Below are positions 24,188-32,345 of a stretch of 46,784 nt of DNA, piece after piece. Position 1 is the first letter of the stretch; each line of letters begins with the position of its first letter. The stretch is from DYTO01 sp040757795 (GTDB taxonomy: Archaea > Hadarchaeota > Hadarchaeia > Hadarchaeales > Hadarchaeaceae). A model generated the notes under the pieces. That model saw nothing but the letters and a program-made list of their open reading frames with translations, searched no databases and was not told where the DNA came from. Location: NCBI GenBank assembly GCA_040757795.1, contig JBFLWG010000001.1:1-46784 (forward strand), given 5' to 3'. The position numbers were made by a program, and so were the translations under genes.

Positions 24188-25558
24188 TTAAACCAGCTTT
24201 TCGTAAAGCTTCACGTATTCCTTCGCGATCTTTTCCCACGAGAAGTTTCTGACGACGTAGTTCCTAGCGTTCTTGCCCCAAGTCTCTTTGTTGTCCGCGG
24301 CCTTCTCAAGCCCGGCCGCCAGCACATCAACCGACTTGGCGTCCACCCTCAGACCAGCCTTGCCGTTTATCTCGTCCTTTATCACTTCTTTGAGCCCGCC
24401 CACGTCGCCTACCACCACGGGCTTCGCGCAGGCCATTGCCTCCAGGGCCACGATGCCGAAAGCCTCCTCCAAGGAAGGGGAACAGCTGATGTCGCACGCT
24501 TTGTAGAGCATTGCAACGTCCTGCCTCATGTCAGCATTTTGGATTACCACCTTGTGCCTCATCTTGTCGGGCATTTCCTCCCTGATTTTTACGAGTTCAT
24601 CATATGTGTAACCGTCGAACCCCATGATTGCTAGGGAGTAATCCGGGTGGGACTTGTGAAAAATCTTGAACGCCTCCAACAGGTTCTTGTGGTTTTTCTC
24701 CCAAACGAACCGCCCCGTGGAAAGGATGAACGGCTTGGTTATCCCGTACTTGTGAATGACTTTCTCCATCTCCTTGTGATCCTTTTGGGTGGGCGGGGAA
24801 TAGGTTGCGGTGTCGACGCCGTTGTGTATCACTTTGACCTTGCTCTTGGGGAGGTCGTAGGCCTTGATAACCGACTCGGCGGTGGCGTTCGAAACGCAGT
24901 GGACAACGTCGGCTTCCTTGCAGCCCTGGGCCTCGAAGAAAAGCCTCCTGTCGATGGCGTGGACCCTTGAGCGGAGGTCGGCTGAAAATCCGTACTCTTC
25001 GGCGACTTTAAGGATGTCGAGGTAGTTGGCGGGCGGCCTCGGGACACTCATGTGAACGGAAAAAACTGCTGGGACATCCGAGTGCTGCTTTATTATCGGG
25101 ATGGCCTTGGCCGTGAGCCAGTCGTGACAGTGGAGGATGAGTGTTTCGGGCTCCATCAGGTGCAGAGTTGGAAGGAGCCGCTCGTGGGCCACCGCTGAGA
25201 CGAAATCCAGGGCGTCAACCAGGTCCTGCGAGCCCTCCGCCACCCTGAACATCCTATCGTCGGGGCTCCTCTGGCGCTCCAATGGGATGGCGTTGACGTG
25301 GACGTTCCTCTTGTAGTCAAAGCTGATCGTCTTCGTTCCAGCCGTCGCCCGGACAAAAATAGTACTGTCGTAAGGAACGTGGGGGTAAAGGCTCGTCACA
25401 ACCACGTCGAGGCCCCCGGTGTAAAGGACATGGGGGACGGCCGCTTGAAATCCCAGACCCACCACAAGCAGCTTCGGCTTGTGATTTTCTTTGTTCCCCC
25501 TCGGCTTGGCTTTTCCTTCCGATTTTGCTTGGGCCGCGACCTTGCTGACTCTTTTCAT
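24188..25558 (-). CDS. Glycosyltransferase, GT-B fold (GT4/GT5, glycogen synthase-like)
   Basis: A 456-residue protein. After a basic head of about 28 residues, the N-terminal Rossmann domain contains ETLILHCHDWLTAKAIPI, the HDW motif typical of glycogen/starch synthase-type enzymes. The linker reads KVIHNGVDTATYSPP. The C-terminal domain has FILSTGRFVWEKNHKNLLEA and the retaining-enzyme motif EEAFGIVALEAMACAKPVV (E-x7-E). It transfers an NDP-sugar to a polysaccharide or glycoconjugate. Missing the usual KTGGL N-terminal motif, it may act on other acceptors than glycogen. The start is ATG 25558; a TATA-like aaaagttatttaacg lies about 30 bases upstream. No operon partner. Confidence 0.85.
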   Translation of the reverse strand: MKRVSKVAAQAKSEGKAKPRGNKENHKPKLLVVGLGFQAAVPHVLYTGGLDVVVTSLYPHVPYDSTIFVRATAGTKTISFDYKRNVHVNAIPLERQRSPDDRMFRVAEGSQDLVDALDFVSAVAHERLLPTLHLMEPETLILHCHDWLTAKAIPIIKQHSDVPAVFSVHMSVPRPPANYLDILKVAEEYGFSADLRSRVHAIDRRLFFEAQGCKEADVVHCVSNATAESVIKAYDLPKSKVKVIHNGVDTATYSPPTQKDHKEMEKVIHKYGITKPFILSTGRFVWEKNHKNLLEAFKIFHKSHPDYSLAIMGFDGYTYDELVKIREEMPDKMRHKVVIQNADMRQDVAMLYKACDISCSPSLEEAFGIVALEAMACAKPVVVGDVGGLKEVIKDEINGKAGLRVDAKSVDVLAAGLEKAADNKETWGKNARNYVVRNFSWEKIAKEYVKLYEKLV

Positions 25559-25689
25559 CGTTTCAATCCACTTTCCAATCTCGTTAAATAACTTTTGCTC
25601 AGGCTCTTAAACATCACGCTGCGCCAGATTTTTGAACTAATGCGCCGTACCTATGGTTTTAACAGTAAAAGACGAAAACTAAGCTCGGT

Positions 25690-25788
25690 AGCCCCGTGGT
25701 GTAGATCCGTTCTGAACAGACGGAGCACAATGGTCAAGCATCCGGGCCTTTGGAGCCCGTGACGTCGGTTCGAATCCGACCGGGGCTA
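25690..25788 (+). tRNA. tRNA-Gln(TTG) with a D-loop intron; CCA encoded at 25789-25791
   Basis: The acceptor stem AGCCCCG pairs with CGGGGCT, discriminator A, and CCA is encoded. The anticodon arm CGGGC-CTTTGGA-GCCCG gives anticodon TTG (Gln). The T arm is TCGGT-TCGAATC-CGACC-like with the usual TTCGAATC. The gene is 99 nt without CCA, about 26 too long; the excess lies in the D loop and behaves as an intron (25705-25730). After removal the D arm reads GTGT-AG-TGGTCAA-GCAT, a normal fold, and the mature tRNA is 73 nt plus CCA. A TATA-like ttttaaca lies at about 25656-25663. Confidence 0.93.
25705..25730 (+). other. 26-nt archaeal tRNA intron (relaxed bulge-helix-bulge) in the D loop
   Basis: Upstream exon bases GTGT (25699-25702) pair with GCAC (25725-25728) inside the insert, forming a 4-bp central helix. 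On the 5' strand a 3-nt bulge AGA (25703-25705) follows, then the inner helix TCCGT/ACGGA (25706-25710 with 25720-25724). On the 3' strand a 3-nt bulge AAT (25729-25731) follows the central helix. The archaeal splicing endonuclease cuts after the second bulge base, giving AG|A and AA|T, which removes exactly 25705-25730 and restores a canonical D loop. The outer exon helix is weak, so this is a relaxed motif. Confidence 0.85.
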
Positions 25789-25823
25789 CCACTCGATTGC
25801 CTCACAATTCCTGAAACACACAT

Positions 25824-26507
25824 CTAAAACAGTACAAGGCCGCTCAGCTCGGCCAGGTTGCCGGCCCGTTCTATCGGGAGGTCAGAGAAGTACTGGTAGC
25901 TCCTCGGGTCACTTTTGGCGATTACAAAAAGGGAATAATTTCCTGCCTCCCTCACGGAGCTGTATTTTTCTGGAACTTCCCCCACGATCTTGAGGACGCC
26001 CGTGGAGTCGATGCTGGCCGTTACGACCGCGCCCTGATTTACAATGTTGGGGGTCCTGTTCTCCGCAGCGTTGATCGAGGCCACCATCAGCACGGCCGCG
26101 GCAGCGCTGGCAGACGGCCCGGCAATTGTCGTCAGGGGGCCGATGTTGTCTATTGAAACCACTATGTCAACGGTGTTCAGGTTCCTGCCTGTGTAAAGGC
26201 TGGCCGCTGCCCTGGCATCCCTGGCAGCCTGCTGCGTGTCCTCGTTCTCATAAGGCGGGACCTCTATCAGGAGGCGGCCGCTCCCTGACCTGACCTCCAC
26301 GCTCAGGTTGGCAAGCTGCCCCCGTCCCGTGCTCTTGTCCACGCCGACTATCGTGATTGAACGGGTGTATGAAGAGTCGCCGGAAAGCTGGAGGGCCGGG
26401 TAACCCTGTATCCAGATTGCGGCGACCGTCAACCCCAACAGCATCCCCAAGGTGAAAGAGATCGCGAGCAGGGGCGTGACGATGTCTTTCTTCTTCTTGC
26501 GCGCCAT
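25824..26507 (-). CDS. Membrane-anchored Lon-type (S16) serine protease domain protein without ATPase
   Basis: From ATG 26507 (behind GGTG) the product is 227 residues. A basic head (MARKKKKD) and one transmembrane helix (PLLAISFTLGMLLGLTVAAI) are followed by a single Lon proteolytic-like domain. The catalytic Ser is in GPSASAAAAVLMVA (S132) and the Lys in GEVPEKYSSVREAG (K181), the Ser-Lys dyad of family S16. An AAA module, present in LonA and LonB, is absent. Archaeal stand-alone S16 proteins of this kind (COG1750-like) are known but poorly studied. The frame extends to a TTG at 26537, but that part overlaps the promoter. The catalytic domain is probably outside the cell, given the N-in basic head; topology is inference. 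Confidence 0.85.
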   Translation of the reverse strand: MARKKKKDIVTPLLAISFTLGMLLGLTVAAIWIQGYPALQLSGDSSYTRSITIVGVDKSTGRGQLANLSVEVRSGSGRLLIEVPPYENEDTQQAARDARAAASLYTGRNLNTVDIVVSIDNIGPLTTIAGPSASAAAAVLMVASINAAENRTPNIVNQGAVVTASIDSTGVLKIVGEVPEKYSSVREAGNYSLFVIAKSDPRSYQYFSDLPIERAGNLAELSGLVLF

Positions 26508-26563
26508 TTTCCACACCAGATATAGAAAACCTCTCAACTTTATAGGCTTGGCCCAAAGGTAAT

Positions 26564-27559
26564 GTGGTGAAGCTTACGACATCCGCGCAAGAAAAAATCT
26601 CTCAAAGACTCGGCCAGAAGGTGTTCATAACTGGGGTGGCCGGGTTCATAGGTGGCCACCTTAGCGAAAGACTGCTGAAGATGGGCTTGGAAGTCTCGGG
26701 AATAGACAACCTCTCGAACGGGCTGGAAGACAACATCTCCGCGGCGATGGGCAGCTCAAAATTCAAGCTCCTTCGCGGAGACATCATGAACCCGCGGGAC
26801 CTCTCCAACTGTTGCAGGGGGGTCAGCACAATCGTCCACCTCGCGGCGCAGCCGAGCGTGGCGAAGTCCGTCGAGAACCCACTCTGGGACTTTGAACAGA
26901 ACGTTGCCGCAACGCTCAGGGCTCTCGAGGAGGCCAGGAGGAACGACGCAGCTTTCATCTTCGCCAGCTCCTCGACTGTCTACGGGGAGGCCTCGCTGCC
27001 GACCCCAGAGGACCACCCGCTCAAGCCGATATCCAACTACGGGGCGGCAAAAGTCGCGGGGGAGATCTACTGCGGCGCCTACTCCCACCTCTACGGGATT
27101 GATACAGTGTCTCTGAGGTTTTACAACATCTACGGGCCGCGCGGCAGGAAGGGCGTGATGTTCGACCTCCTGAGGAAGCTCCAGAACAACAACCTCAAGC
27201 TGGAAGTGCTTGGGACGGGGGCCCAAGAGAAGGACTATATCCACATAGACGACGCCCTCGACGCCCTGCTCATCGCCGTTGGCAAGGGGAAGATGAAGGG
27301 CGAGAGCTACAACGTCGGGTCTGGCGAGAGCTACAACGTGAAGCAGCTCGTCAAGATAATCCTGGACAAGCTCGGGCTTGAGGGCAGGACCAAGGTTTTC
27401 TACAAGGGCGGGCTCTCATGGCCTGGCGACGTGCAGAAGACCCGCGCCGACATCTCACGGATCATGAAGCTGGGGTTCTCGCCGAACGTCAGCATCGAGG
27501 AAGGACTGCACAAGTTCATGAAGTGGTATGAAGGGGAGTACGGGGAAATTTTGAGCTGA
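26564..27559 (+). CDS. NAD-dependent epimerase/dehydratase (UDP-glucose 4-epimerase-like)
   Basis: A 331-residue extended SDR protein. The NAD motif GVAGFIGG lies near residues 24-31, followed by the SGIDNLSNG motif. The catalytic residues are in FASSSTVYGE (Ser/Thr) and YGAAK (Tyr-x3-Lys). RFYNIYGPRG and EKDYIHIDD are typical of GalE-type UDP-sugar 4-epimerases. It has a 20-residue N-terminal extension before the Rossmann strand. It would provide UDP-galactose or related sugars for glycosylation; other nucleotide-sugar epimerases are possible. The start is GTG 26564 (GTG 26567 also fits), about 25 bases after a TATA-like aactttatagg, which also faces the divergent S16 protease gene. Confidence 0.88.
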   Translation: MVKLTTSAQEKISQRLGQKVFITGVAGFIGGHLSERLLKMGLEVSGIDNLSNGLEDNISAAMGSSKFKLLRGDIMNPRDLSNCCRGVSTIVHLAAQPSVAKSVENPLWDFEQNVAATLRALEEARRNDAAFIFASSSTVYGEASLPTPEDHPLKPISNYGAAKVAGEIYCGAYSHLYGIDTVSLRFYNIYGPRGRKGVMFDLLRKLQNNNLKLEVLGTGAQEKDYIHIDDALDALLIAVGKGKMKGESYNVGSGESYNVKQLVKIILDKLGLEGRTKVFYKGGLSWPGDVQKTRADISRIMKLGFSPNVSIEEGLHKFMKWYEGEYGEILS

Positions 27560-27562
27560 GAT

Positions 27563-29155
27563 TCATCTTCCTGCTTTGATTTCCTCTATCTGGCTCGTGA
27601 ACTTCCTGTAAGCCTCAGTGGCCTTCAGCTTCTCGACGTCCCTCTTGTAAAGGTCGTCTTTCATCTTCCTTCCAACTTGGGCCTCCCACTCTTCGAAGGA
27701 TATGCCCTGGTCTTTCTGGCCCTTGTCCCGGTACCACTCAGGGATGACGTTGAAAGCGCAGAATGGAATCACCCTGCTGTCGGTCATGGTGTAGTGGATG
27801 CAGCACCGTTTCACCCTCTCGATATCGTAGTTGTACAGGTCCATGAAATGCATCATGCCGATGAAAAGCGACTTCATGTGGAACTGCCCGACCGCGCCGT
27901 AGTCGTGCTTTACAAAAGCGTTGAAGATTATTTTGTCCACGTCCAGGTTTTTCGGCTTTTTCTTCTTGTCAATGAACTTCCCGATGTTGTAAAGCAGCTT
28001 CGTCCCGACGAGGAGCTTGCTCTTCCCGCCCTTGAGCTCCTGAGTCTTTTCGCCCAGGTACTCCAAGAGACCCTCAACATCTATGAACCTTGTCAAGGGC
28101 ACCAGCCTGCCGTCGTCCTCAAACACATATGTGGCCGCCCCGCAAGCGAAGTGGCTGCTGAGGTCGTACATCGGCTTGCCAGTCAAGGCTTCCACGAACT
28201 CGCTGATTGTCATCGCCGCCGGGACGGAGAAAAAGTCGTTCATCGTTATCTCTCCGTTCGTTTGCTCCTCGATGCGCTTGATGACGTCGGGAATCGTTAT
28301 TCTGTAGCGCTCGCGCTCTTCCTTTGGCATTCTACCCACCAATGAGACTGGCTGGAAGTTAACGCCCCGGATCACATCCATGTTCTTGAACCCGTACTTC
28401 AGGATGTCGCCGACCTCGTGGTCATTCACCGAATTTATGACTGTCGGGACAAGCACCACCCCGAGCCCGGCATTCCTGGCATTCTCTATCGCCTGCGGGA
28501 TTTCCCAGTGGTTCTTAGGGTTGGTCTTCTCGGTGACTCCGTCAAAGCTCAGGTAGAGGGTGTTGACCCCGGCGTCCCTCACCCGCCTGACCAGCTCTGC
28601 ATCGCCTGACAGCTTTACTCCGTCTGTGTTCAGCTGGATGTGGTCGAAGCCGTAAGACCTCGCCAGCTTTATGATATCTATCAGGTCTTTACGAAGCGTT
28701 GGCTCCCCGCCCGTCAGTTGCAGAGCGTTGCATGGGATGGGGCGCTCGCTTTTCAGAATCTTCATCATTTTGTCTATGTCTTCCATAGATGGCTCGTAGA
28801 CGTAGCCGACCCTGCCAGCGTAGAAAAAGCAGTACCAGCATGTCAGGTCGCAGCGGTTCGTCAGCACCACATTTGCCAGTGCCGTGTGGCTCAGGTGCAA
28901 AGTGCATAGCCCGCAGTCCTTCGGACACACAATTGCATCCTTCTCGATCTGGGGGTTCTCCACCCCTTTGCCGTCGCGCGCGTAACCCTCGGCGCGCTTG
29001 TACCACTCGTATGAGCCGGAGTAAAGGTCCTCGAACTCCCCATGCTCATTGCATGTCTTTTTTATCCAGACCTTCCCGTCCCGCTCGAAAATCGTCGCTG
29101 GGAGTATTTTCAAGCACTCGGGACAAATCGAGCCAGTCTTAGCCAACTCCTTCAT
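27563..29155 (-). CDS. tes: Tetraether lipid synthase-like radical SAM enzyme (MJ0619/COG1964 family)
   Basis: A 530-residue radical SAM protein. It starts with a zinc/iron-site motif (C11PEC14 ... C35NEH38), then C77PKDCGLC84 for an extra cluster. The SAM cluster motif is C102DLTCWYC109, and LQLTGGEPTLRKDL follows. The C-terminal region has IHYTMTDSRVIPFCAFNVIP. This cysteine layout matches the Tes/GDGT-MAS synthase family, which joins two archaeol phytanyl tips to make macrocyclic or tetraether lipids. The neighbouring divergent carS gene, an ether-lipid enzyme, supports this. Some COG1964 members could have other substrates. ATG 29155 lies about 35 bases after a TATA-like actttaag. Confidence 0.82.
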   Translation of the reverse strand: MKELAKTGSICPECLKILPATIFERDGKVWIKKTCNEHGEFEDLYSGSYEWYKRAEGYARDGKGVENPQIEKDAIVCPKDCGLCTLHLSHTALANVVLTNRCDLTCWYCFFYAGRVGYVYEPSMEDIDKMMKILKSERPIPCNALQLTGGEPTLRKDLIDIIKLARSYGFDHIQLNTDGVKLSGDAELVRRVRDAGVNTLYLSFDGVTEKTNPKNHWEIPQAIENARNAGLGVVLVPTVINSVNDHEVGDILKYGFKNMDVIRGVNFQPVSLVGRMPKEERERYRITIPDVIKRIEEQTNGEITMNDFFSVPAAMTISEFVEALTGKPMYDLSSHFACGAATYVFEDDGRLVPLTRFIDVEGLLEYLGEKTQELKGGKSKLLVGTKLLYNIGKFIDKKKKPKNLDVDKIIFNAFVKHDYGAVGQFHMKSLFIGMMHFMDLYNYDIERVKRCCIHYTMTDSRVIPFCAFNVIPEWYRDKGQKDQGISFEEWEAQVGRKMKDDLYKRDVEKLKATEAYRKFTSQIEEIKAGR

Positions 29156-29264
29156 GTTGCGCCACTTACAACTGAAAAGGGGCGCTTCTTAAAGTTTGTC
29201 AAACATTTTGAACCTCGCTACTGTGGTTAAATGTCGCTCTGTGGAATAGTGAGTGAGGTGAAAA

Positions 29265-29765
29265 ATGGAGCTGCTTGGGCTGCTCGGCGCTGCCATCTGG
29301 TTCATCCTGCCGGCATACGTTGCTAACGGCGCCCCAGTGGTGCTGGGAGGGGGCCGGCCGATTGACGGCGGAAGGAAGTTCAGGGACGGCCGCCCAATCT
29401 TCGGCCCCGGGAAGACCGTAAGGGGTTTCATCGCGGGGCTTGTGGCCGGCTCAGTCTTTGGCGCTCTGCAGGCCGCGGCATCCGGAAACATTTTTTTAGC
29501 AGCTGTTGGATTCCTTCTCTCTTTGGGGGCCTTGGTGGGGGACCTCTTTGGAAGCTTCTTAAAACGCAGGCTGAATGTGCCGCGGGGAGGGGCAGCTCCT
29601 TTGCTCGACCAGATGGGATTTGTAGTCTTTGCCATGATTTTCGCCAGCCCGTTATCTTTTCCCGGATGGGGCGTAGTTGCTGTCTTGCTTATCATGACCC
29701 CGCTCATCCACTTGGGCACCAACTACTGCGCCTACAAGCTGGGGCTGAAGGACAGGCCTTACTGA
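29265..29765 (+). CDS. carS: CDP-archaeol synthase
   Basis: Transfers CMP from CTP to digeranylgeranylglyceryl phosphate, activating the archaeal lipid core before headgroup attachment, in the membrane. The 166-residue protein has the family signature IDGGRKFRDGRPIFGPGKT and KTVRGF near residues 35-65. GDLFGSFLKRRLNVPRGGAAP and LLDQMGF follow, and the C-terminus is PLIHLGTNYCAYKLGLKDRPY-like. About five transmembrane helices; usual length. The start is ATG 29265 behind GAGGTGA. It diverges from the Tes-like gene, and a PfkB kinase follows ten bases downstream. Confidence 0.94.
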   Translation: MELLGLLGAAIWFILPAYVANGAPVVLGGGRPIDGGRKFRDGRPIFGPGKTVRGFIAGLVAGSVFGALQAAASGNIFLAAVGFLLSLGALVGDLFGSFLKRRLNVPRGGAAPLLDQMGFVVFAMIFASPLSFPGWGVVAVLLIMTPLIHLGTNYCAYKLGLKDRPY

Positions 29766-29774
29766 GATGACATT

Positions 29775-30725
29775 ATGAAGAAGTATGATGTCTTTGGGAT
29801 CGGGACTGCGCTTGTGGACTACTTCGCCAAGTGCACGGAGGACTTCCTTTCAAAAAACAACCTGATCAAGGGCGCAACCAACATGGTTCCGCGGGAAAGG
29901 CTTGACGAGCTGCACTCCAGGCTGGCCGACTCCGTCTTCCTGCAGCTTCCCGGGGACAACGCGCGCAACACCTGCGAGGGGGTGACATACCTTGGAGGAA
30001 AAACCGCGTACGCCAGCTCGGTCGGCGAAGACCCTGAGGGGGAATTCTTCGAGAAGAGCATTGCCGCGAGGGGCATAACCCCCTACGTCGTGAGGAAGCC
30101 AGGGAGGACGGGAAAGATCATCGCGCTCATAACAAGAGACGGACAGAGGACCTTCGCCGTTGACCTGGGGAACGGCAGCGACCTGAACTCCGTTCCTGCC
30201 GAAGAGATAAAAAACTCAAACTACCTCTACCTAACTTCGATAACCCTGCTGGCCTCCGGAAGCATCTCCGGGGTGGCTAGGGACGCTATCGAAACTGCCA
30301 GGCAGCACGGCGTGAAGATCGCGCTTTCTCTCGAGAGCCCGCCAATGATTGCCGAAAACAGGGCTAGGCTGCTGAGGACCGTGGAGCTTGCCGATGCCCT
30401 CTTCGCAAACTCGGAGGAGCTGGAGGCCCTGGCCGGCGAGCCTGTCGGGAAAAATGCTAAAATCGTGACAGACCGCGTCGGGCTGATGTTCCTGAAAAGG
30501 GACAGGAACGGCTCGACAGTCTTCTCGCAGGGCGGGAAGTTCCTCATCCCAGCATACTCCCAAAATCCATTGGACACCACGGGGGCCGGAGACTTTTACT
30601 CTGCGGGAGTCCTGTTCGCTCTCGGCCGGGGGAAGTCCCCTGAGGAGGCTGGCCATGTTGGGGCAAAGCTTGCTGCAAAAGTTGTGGAAAGGTTCGGCGC
30701 TACCGCCTACGACCCGGCTCCATGA
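29775..30725 (+). CDS. PfkB family sugar/nucleoside kinase
   Basis: A 316-residue ribokinase-fold protein. The C-terminal signature LDTTGAGDFYSAGVLFALGR contains the anion hole and catalytic Asp. The N-terminal GIGTALVDYFAK and LPGDNARNTCEGVTYLGGKTAYASSVG carry the substrate-binding Gly-rich blocks. Adenosine-kinase-like features (GGNxxN/TALVD) suggest a nucleoside or sugar substrate, but this cannot be decided. ATG 29775 follows the carS stop closely, so both may be one transcript. Its 3' end overlaps the convergent phosphoribosyltransferase gene by 26 bases. Confidence 0.88.
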   Translation: MKKYDVFGIGTALVDYFAKCTEDFLSKNNLIKGATNMVPRERLDELHSRLADSVFLQLPGDNARNTCEGVTYLGGKTAYASSVGEDPEGEFFEKSIAARGITPYVVRKPGRTGKIIALITRDGQRTFAVDLGNGSDLNSVPAEEIKNSNYLYLTSITLLASGSISGVARDAIETARQHGVKIALSLESPPMIAENRARLLRTVELADALFANSEELEALAGEPVGKNAKIVTDRVGLMFLKRDRNGSTVFSQGGKFLIPAYSQNPLDTTGAGDFYSAGVLFALGRGKSPEEAGHVGAKLAAKVVERFGATAYDPAP

Positions 30726-31146
30726 CCTCCCACGGGAATATCAACCACTTGTTGGTGACTAAAATGGAGTAGTCTGGCTTGAACCTCGAGCATGGCTTGC
30801 AGGCAATCGTGGCGACCTTGACTTTCGCTCCCTTTTTCTTCAGGTGGTTGACGATGAATTCAAGGCTCACTCCAGTGTCCGCGACGTCGTCGACTACGAG
30901 AACTTTTCCCTTGAGCGGGCCGCAATCCGACACCAGCGTGGGCGCTTTCATGCGCTGGCGGCCGTTGTAGTACCTTATGTGGATCACCCGGAACTCGCTG
31001 TCCAGGATGTGGGAAATCTTCACCGCTGGGACAAGCCCGCCCCTCGCTACCCCGACGACAAAGTCCGGCGTGAAGTCCTTTTTCACCATCTTCGCCAGCT
31101 TCTCGATGGCCTTCTCCACCTTCTGCCAGCTCATCAAAAGCTCCAT
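30700..31146 (-). CDS. Phosphoribosyltransferase (purine PRTase-like)
   Basis: A 148-residue type I PRTase. VGVARGGLVPAVKISHIL is the N-terminal PPi loop region and VLVVDDVADTGVSLEFIV is the PRPP-binding motif. The hood region has KPCSRFKPDYSI and WLIFPWE, as in archaeal xanthine/hypoxanthine/guanine PRTases (gpt/COG2236-like). It would salvage a purine base with PRPP. The start is ATG 31146, leaderless after gtttttag, or ATG 31134 behind GGAG; the difference is four residues. A second, longer PRTase lies at 32738-33337. Confidence 0.85.
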   Translation of the reverse strand: MELLMSWQKVEKAIEKLAKMVKKDFTPDFVVGVARGGLVPAVKISHILDSEFRVIHIRYYNGRQRMKAPTLVSDCGPLKGKVLVVDDVADTGVSLEFIVNHLKKKGAKVKVATIACKPCSRFKPDYSILVTNKWLIFPWEVMEPGRRR

Positions 31147-31188
31147 GACGTCACGTGATTAACTCGAAGGCGGCGCTAAAAACTGTTG

Positions 31189-32103
31189 CTAGTGGCCCTT
31201 ATTCTTGACGAGGCTGCAGATGAACGGATCCTTGCACGTCTTGCACTCCAGCTGGATGGTGGTGTGGAAGATGTCGAACTTCCTGAGCTTGGATGTTATC
31301 TCGTCCAGGATTGCCCCCGCCTTGCTTACCATCTGGTTCTCTATCATCACGTGGGTGCTCATGGCGTTTATCCCGGTGCTTATGGACCAGAAGTGGAAGT
31401 CGTGGACCTCGATGACCCCGTCCACCTTTTTTATCTCCTTAATCACCTCGCCTGCGTCTATCCCCTTTGGAGTCGACTCAAGGAGAACGCTGCTGGACTC
31501 CCAGATCAACCCAATCGCTCCCCGCAGGATTATCGCGCCTATAAAAATTCCCATCAAAGAGTCTACTAAGAAGTATCCCGTCAAAAGAATCACCAGCGCC
31601 GAAACGATGACCCCCATTGAAGATATTGTATCGCCGATGACATGCAGGAACGCCCCCTTCACGTTCAAACTTTCTTCCTTGATATGCCTCATGAAATAAA
31701 TGGCGATTAAATTTGCAACCAACCCGATGAAAGCCACTGCCAGCATCAGCCCTCCCCTGACCTCCGGCGGCCCTATGAGGCGGTGGTAAGCCTCGAGAAA
31801 CACGAAAGAAGACACCAGCACCAGAAGGATGCCGTTCGCGAGCGCTGCCATGATCTCCAGCCTGTAAAAACCATAGGTCCTGCGCGTAGTCGGTTCCCTG
31901 GTGGCGAACCTTAGCGCCGCGATGCTCATTCCGAGGGCAAGGGCATCCATGAACATGTGCGCGGAATCCCCTATGAGGGCGAGACTGTTGCTCAGAAGCC
32001 CGCCAACAATCTCCGCTACCATCACTACAACTACCACTGAAAAAGCCAGCATCAGGGCGCGCCGGGTCCCCGCATATCCTCGGCCTGTGAAGCGATGCAA
32101 CAT
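31189..32103 (-). CDS. Cation diffusion facilitator (CDF/ZnT) metal transporter
   Basis: A 304-residue protein with six transmembrane helices and a cytoplasmic C-terminal domain. The intramembrane zinc site is clear: LIGDSAHMFMDALAL in TM2 (HxxxD) and FLHVIGDTISSMGV in TM5 (HxxxD). The cytoplasmic domain has VIEVHDFHFWSISTG, typical of CzcD/ZnT exporters, and ends CKTCKDPFICSL, a Cys-rich tail that may bind metal. It exports Zn or similar divalent ions in exchange for protons. ATG 32103 has a strong GGAGG site. Divergent from the small zinc-ribbon gene. Confidence 0.93.
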   Translation of the reverse strand: MLHRFTGRGYAGTRRALMLAFSVVVVVMVAEIVGGLLSNSLALIGDSAHMFMDALALGMSIAALRFATREPTTRRTYGFYRLEIMAALANGILLVLVSSFVFLEAYHRLIGPPEVRGGLMLAVAFIGLVANLIAIYFMRHIKEESLNVKGAFLHVIGDTISSMGVIVSALVILLTGYFLVDSLMGIFIGAIILRGAIGLIWESSSVLLESTPKGIDAGEVIKEIKKVDGVIEVHDFHFWSISTGINAMSTHVMIENQMVSKAGAILDEITSKLRKFDIFHTTIQLECKTCKDPFICSLVKNKGH

Positions 32104-32142
32104 GTAACCTCCAAAAATGTTTAATCCTCAGCCGATAAAACA

Positions 32143-32331
32143 ATGTACGGGGTCAGGATGGGGAGATACAGCGGGACATGCCCGATATGCGGCAGGGAAA
32201 ATGAGGACCTTCACCACTGCAAGGTTTGCGGCGCCGACGTTTGCCACGGGTGCTTTGTCTCGGATGTCCACACCTGCACTGGCTGCATGAGGAAGGGGCT
32301 GTGGGTGGGGCCGCTCAAGCACGAAGAGTGA
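32143..32331 (+). CDS. Small zinc-ribbon protein
   Basis: A 62-residue protein with four C-x2-C units: CPICG, CKVCGADVC, HGCF and CTGCMRKG, plus His residues, enough for two zinc sites in a RING-like or treble-clef arrangement. ATG 32143 lies about 25 bases after a TATA-like gtttaatcc; ATG 32158 is an alternative. Function unknown; it is followed after 14 bases by the TOPRIM gene, so the two may be co-transcribed. The divergent neighbour is a zinc-type CDF exporter. Confidence 0.7.
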   Translation: MYGVRMGRYSGTCPICGRENEDLHHCKVCGADVCHGCFVSDVHTCTGCMRKGLWVGPLKHEE

Positions 32332-32345
32332 GACCCGGTGGAAAA

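Noticed and set aside
23868..24239. 123-codon minus-strand frame between the S-component and glycosyltransferase genes
   Set aside because: It overlaps both real genes in other frames and crosses their promoter; no domain and no ribosome site.
25705..25730. Insert in tRNA-Gln as a sign of a pseudogene
   Set aside because: All stems, the anticodon loop and CCA are intact, and the insert has correctly placed bulge-helix-bulge cuts.
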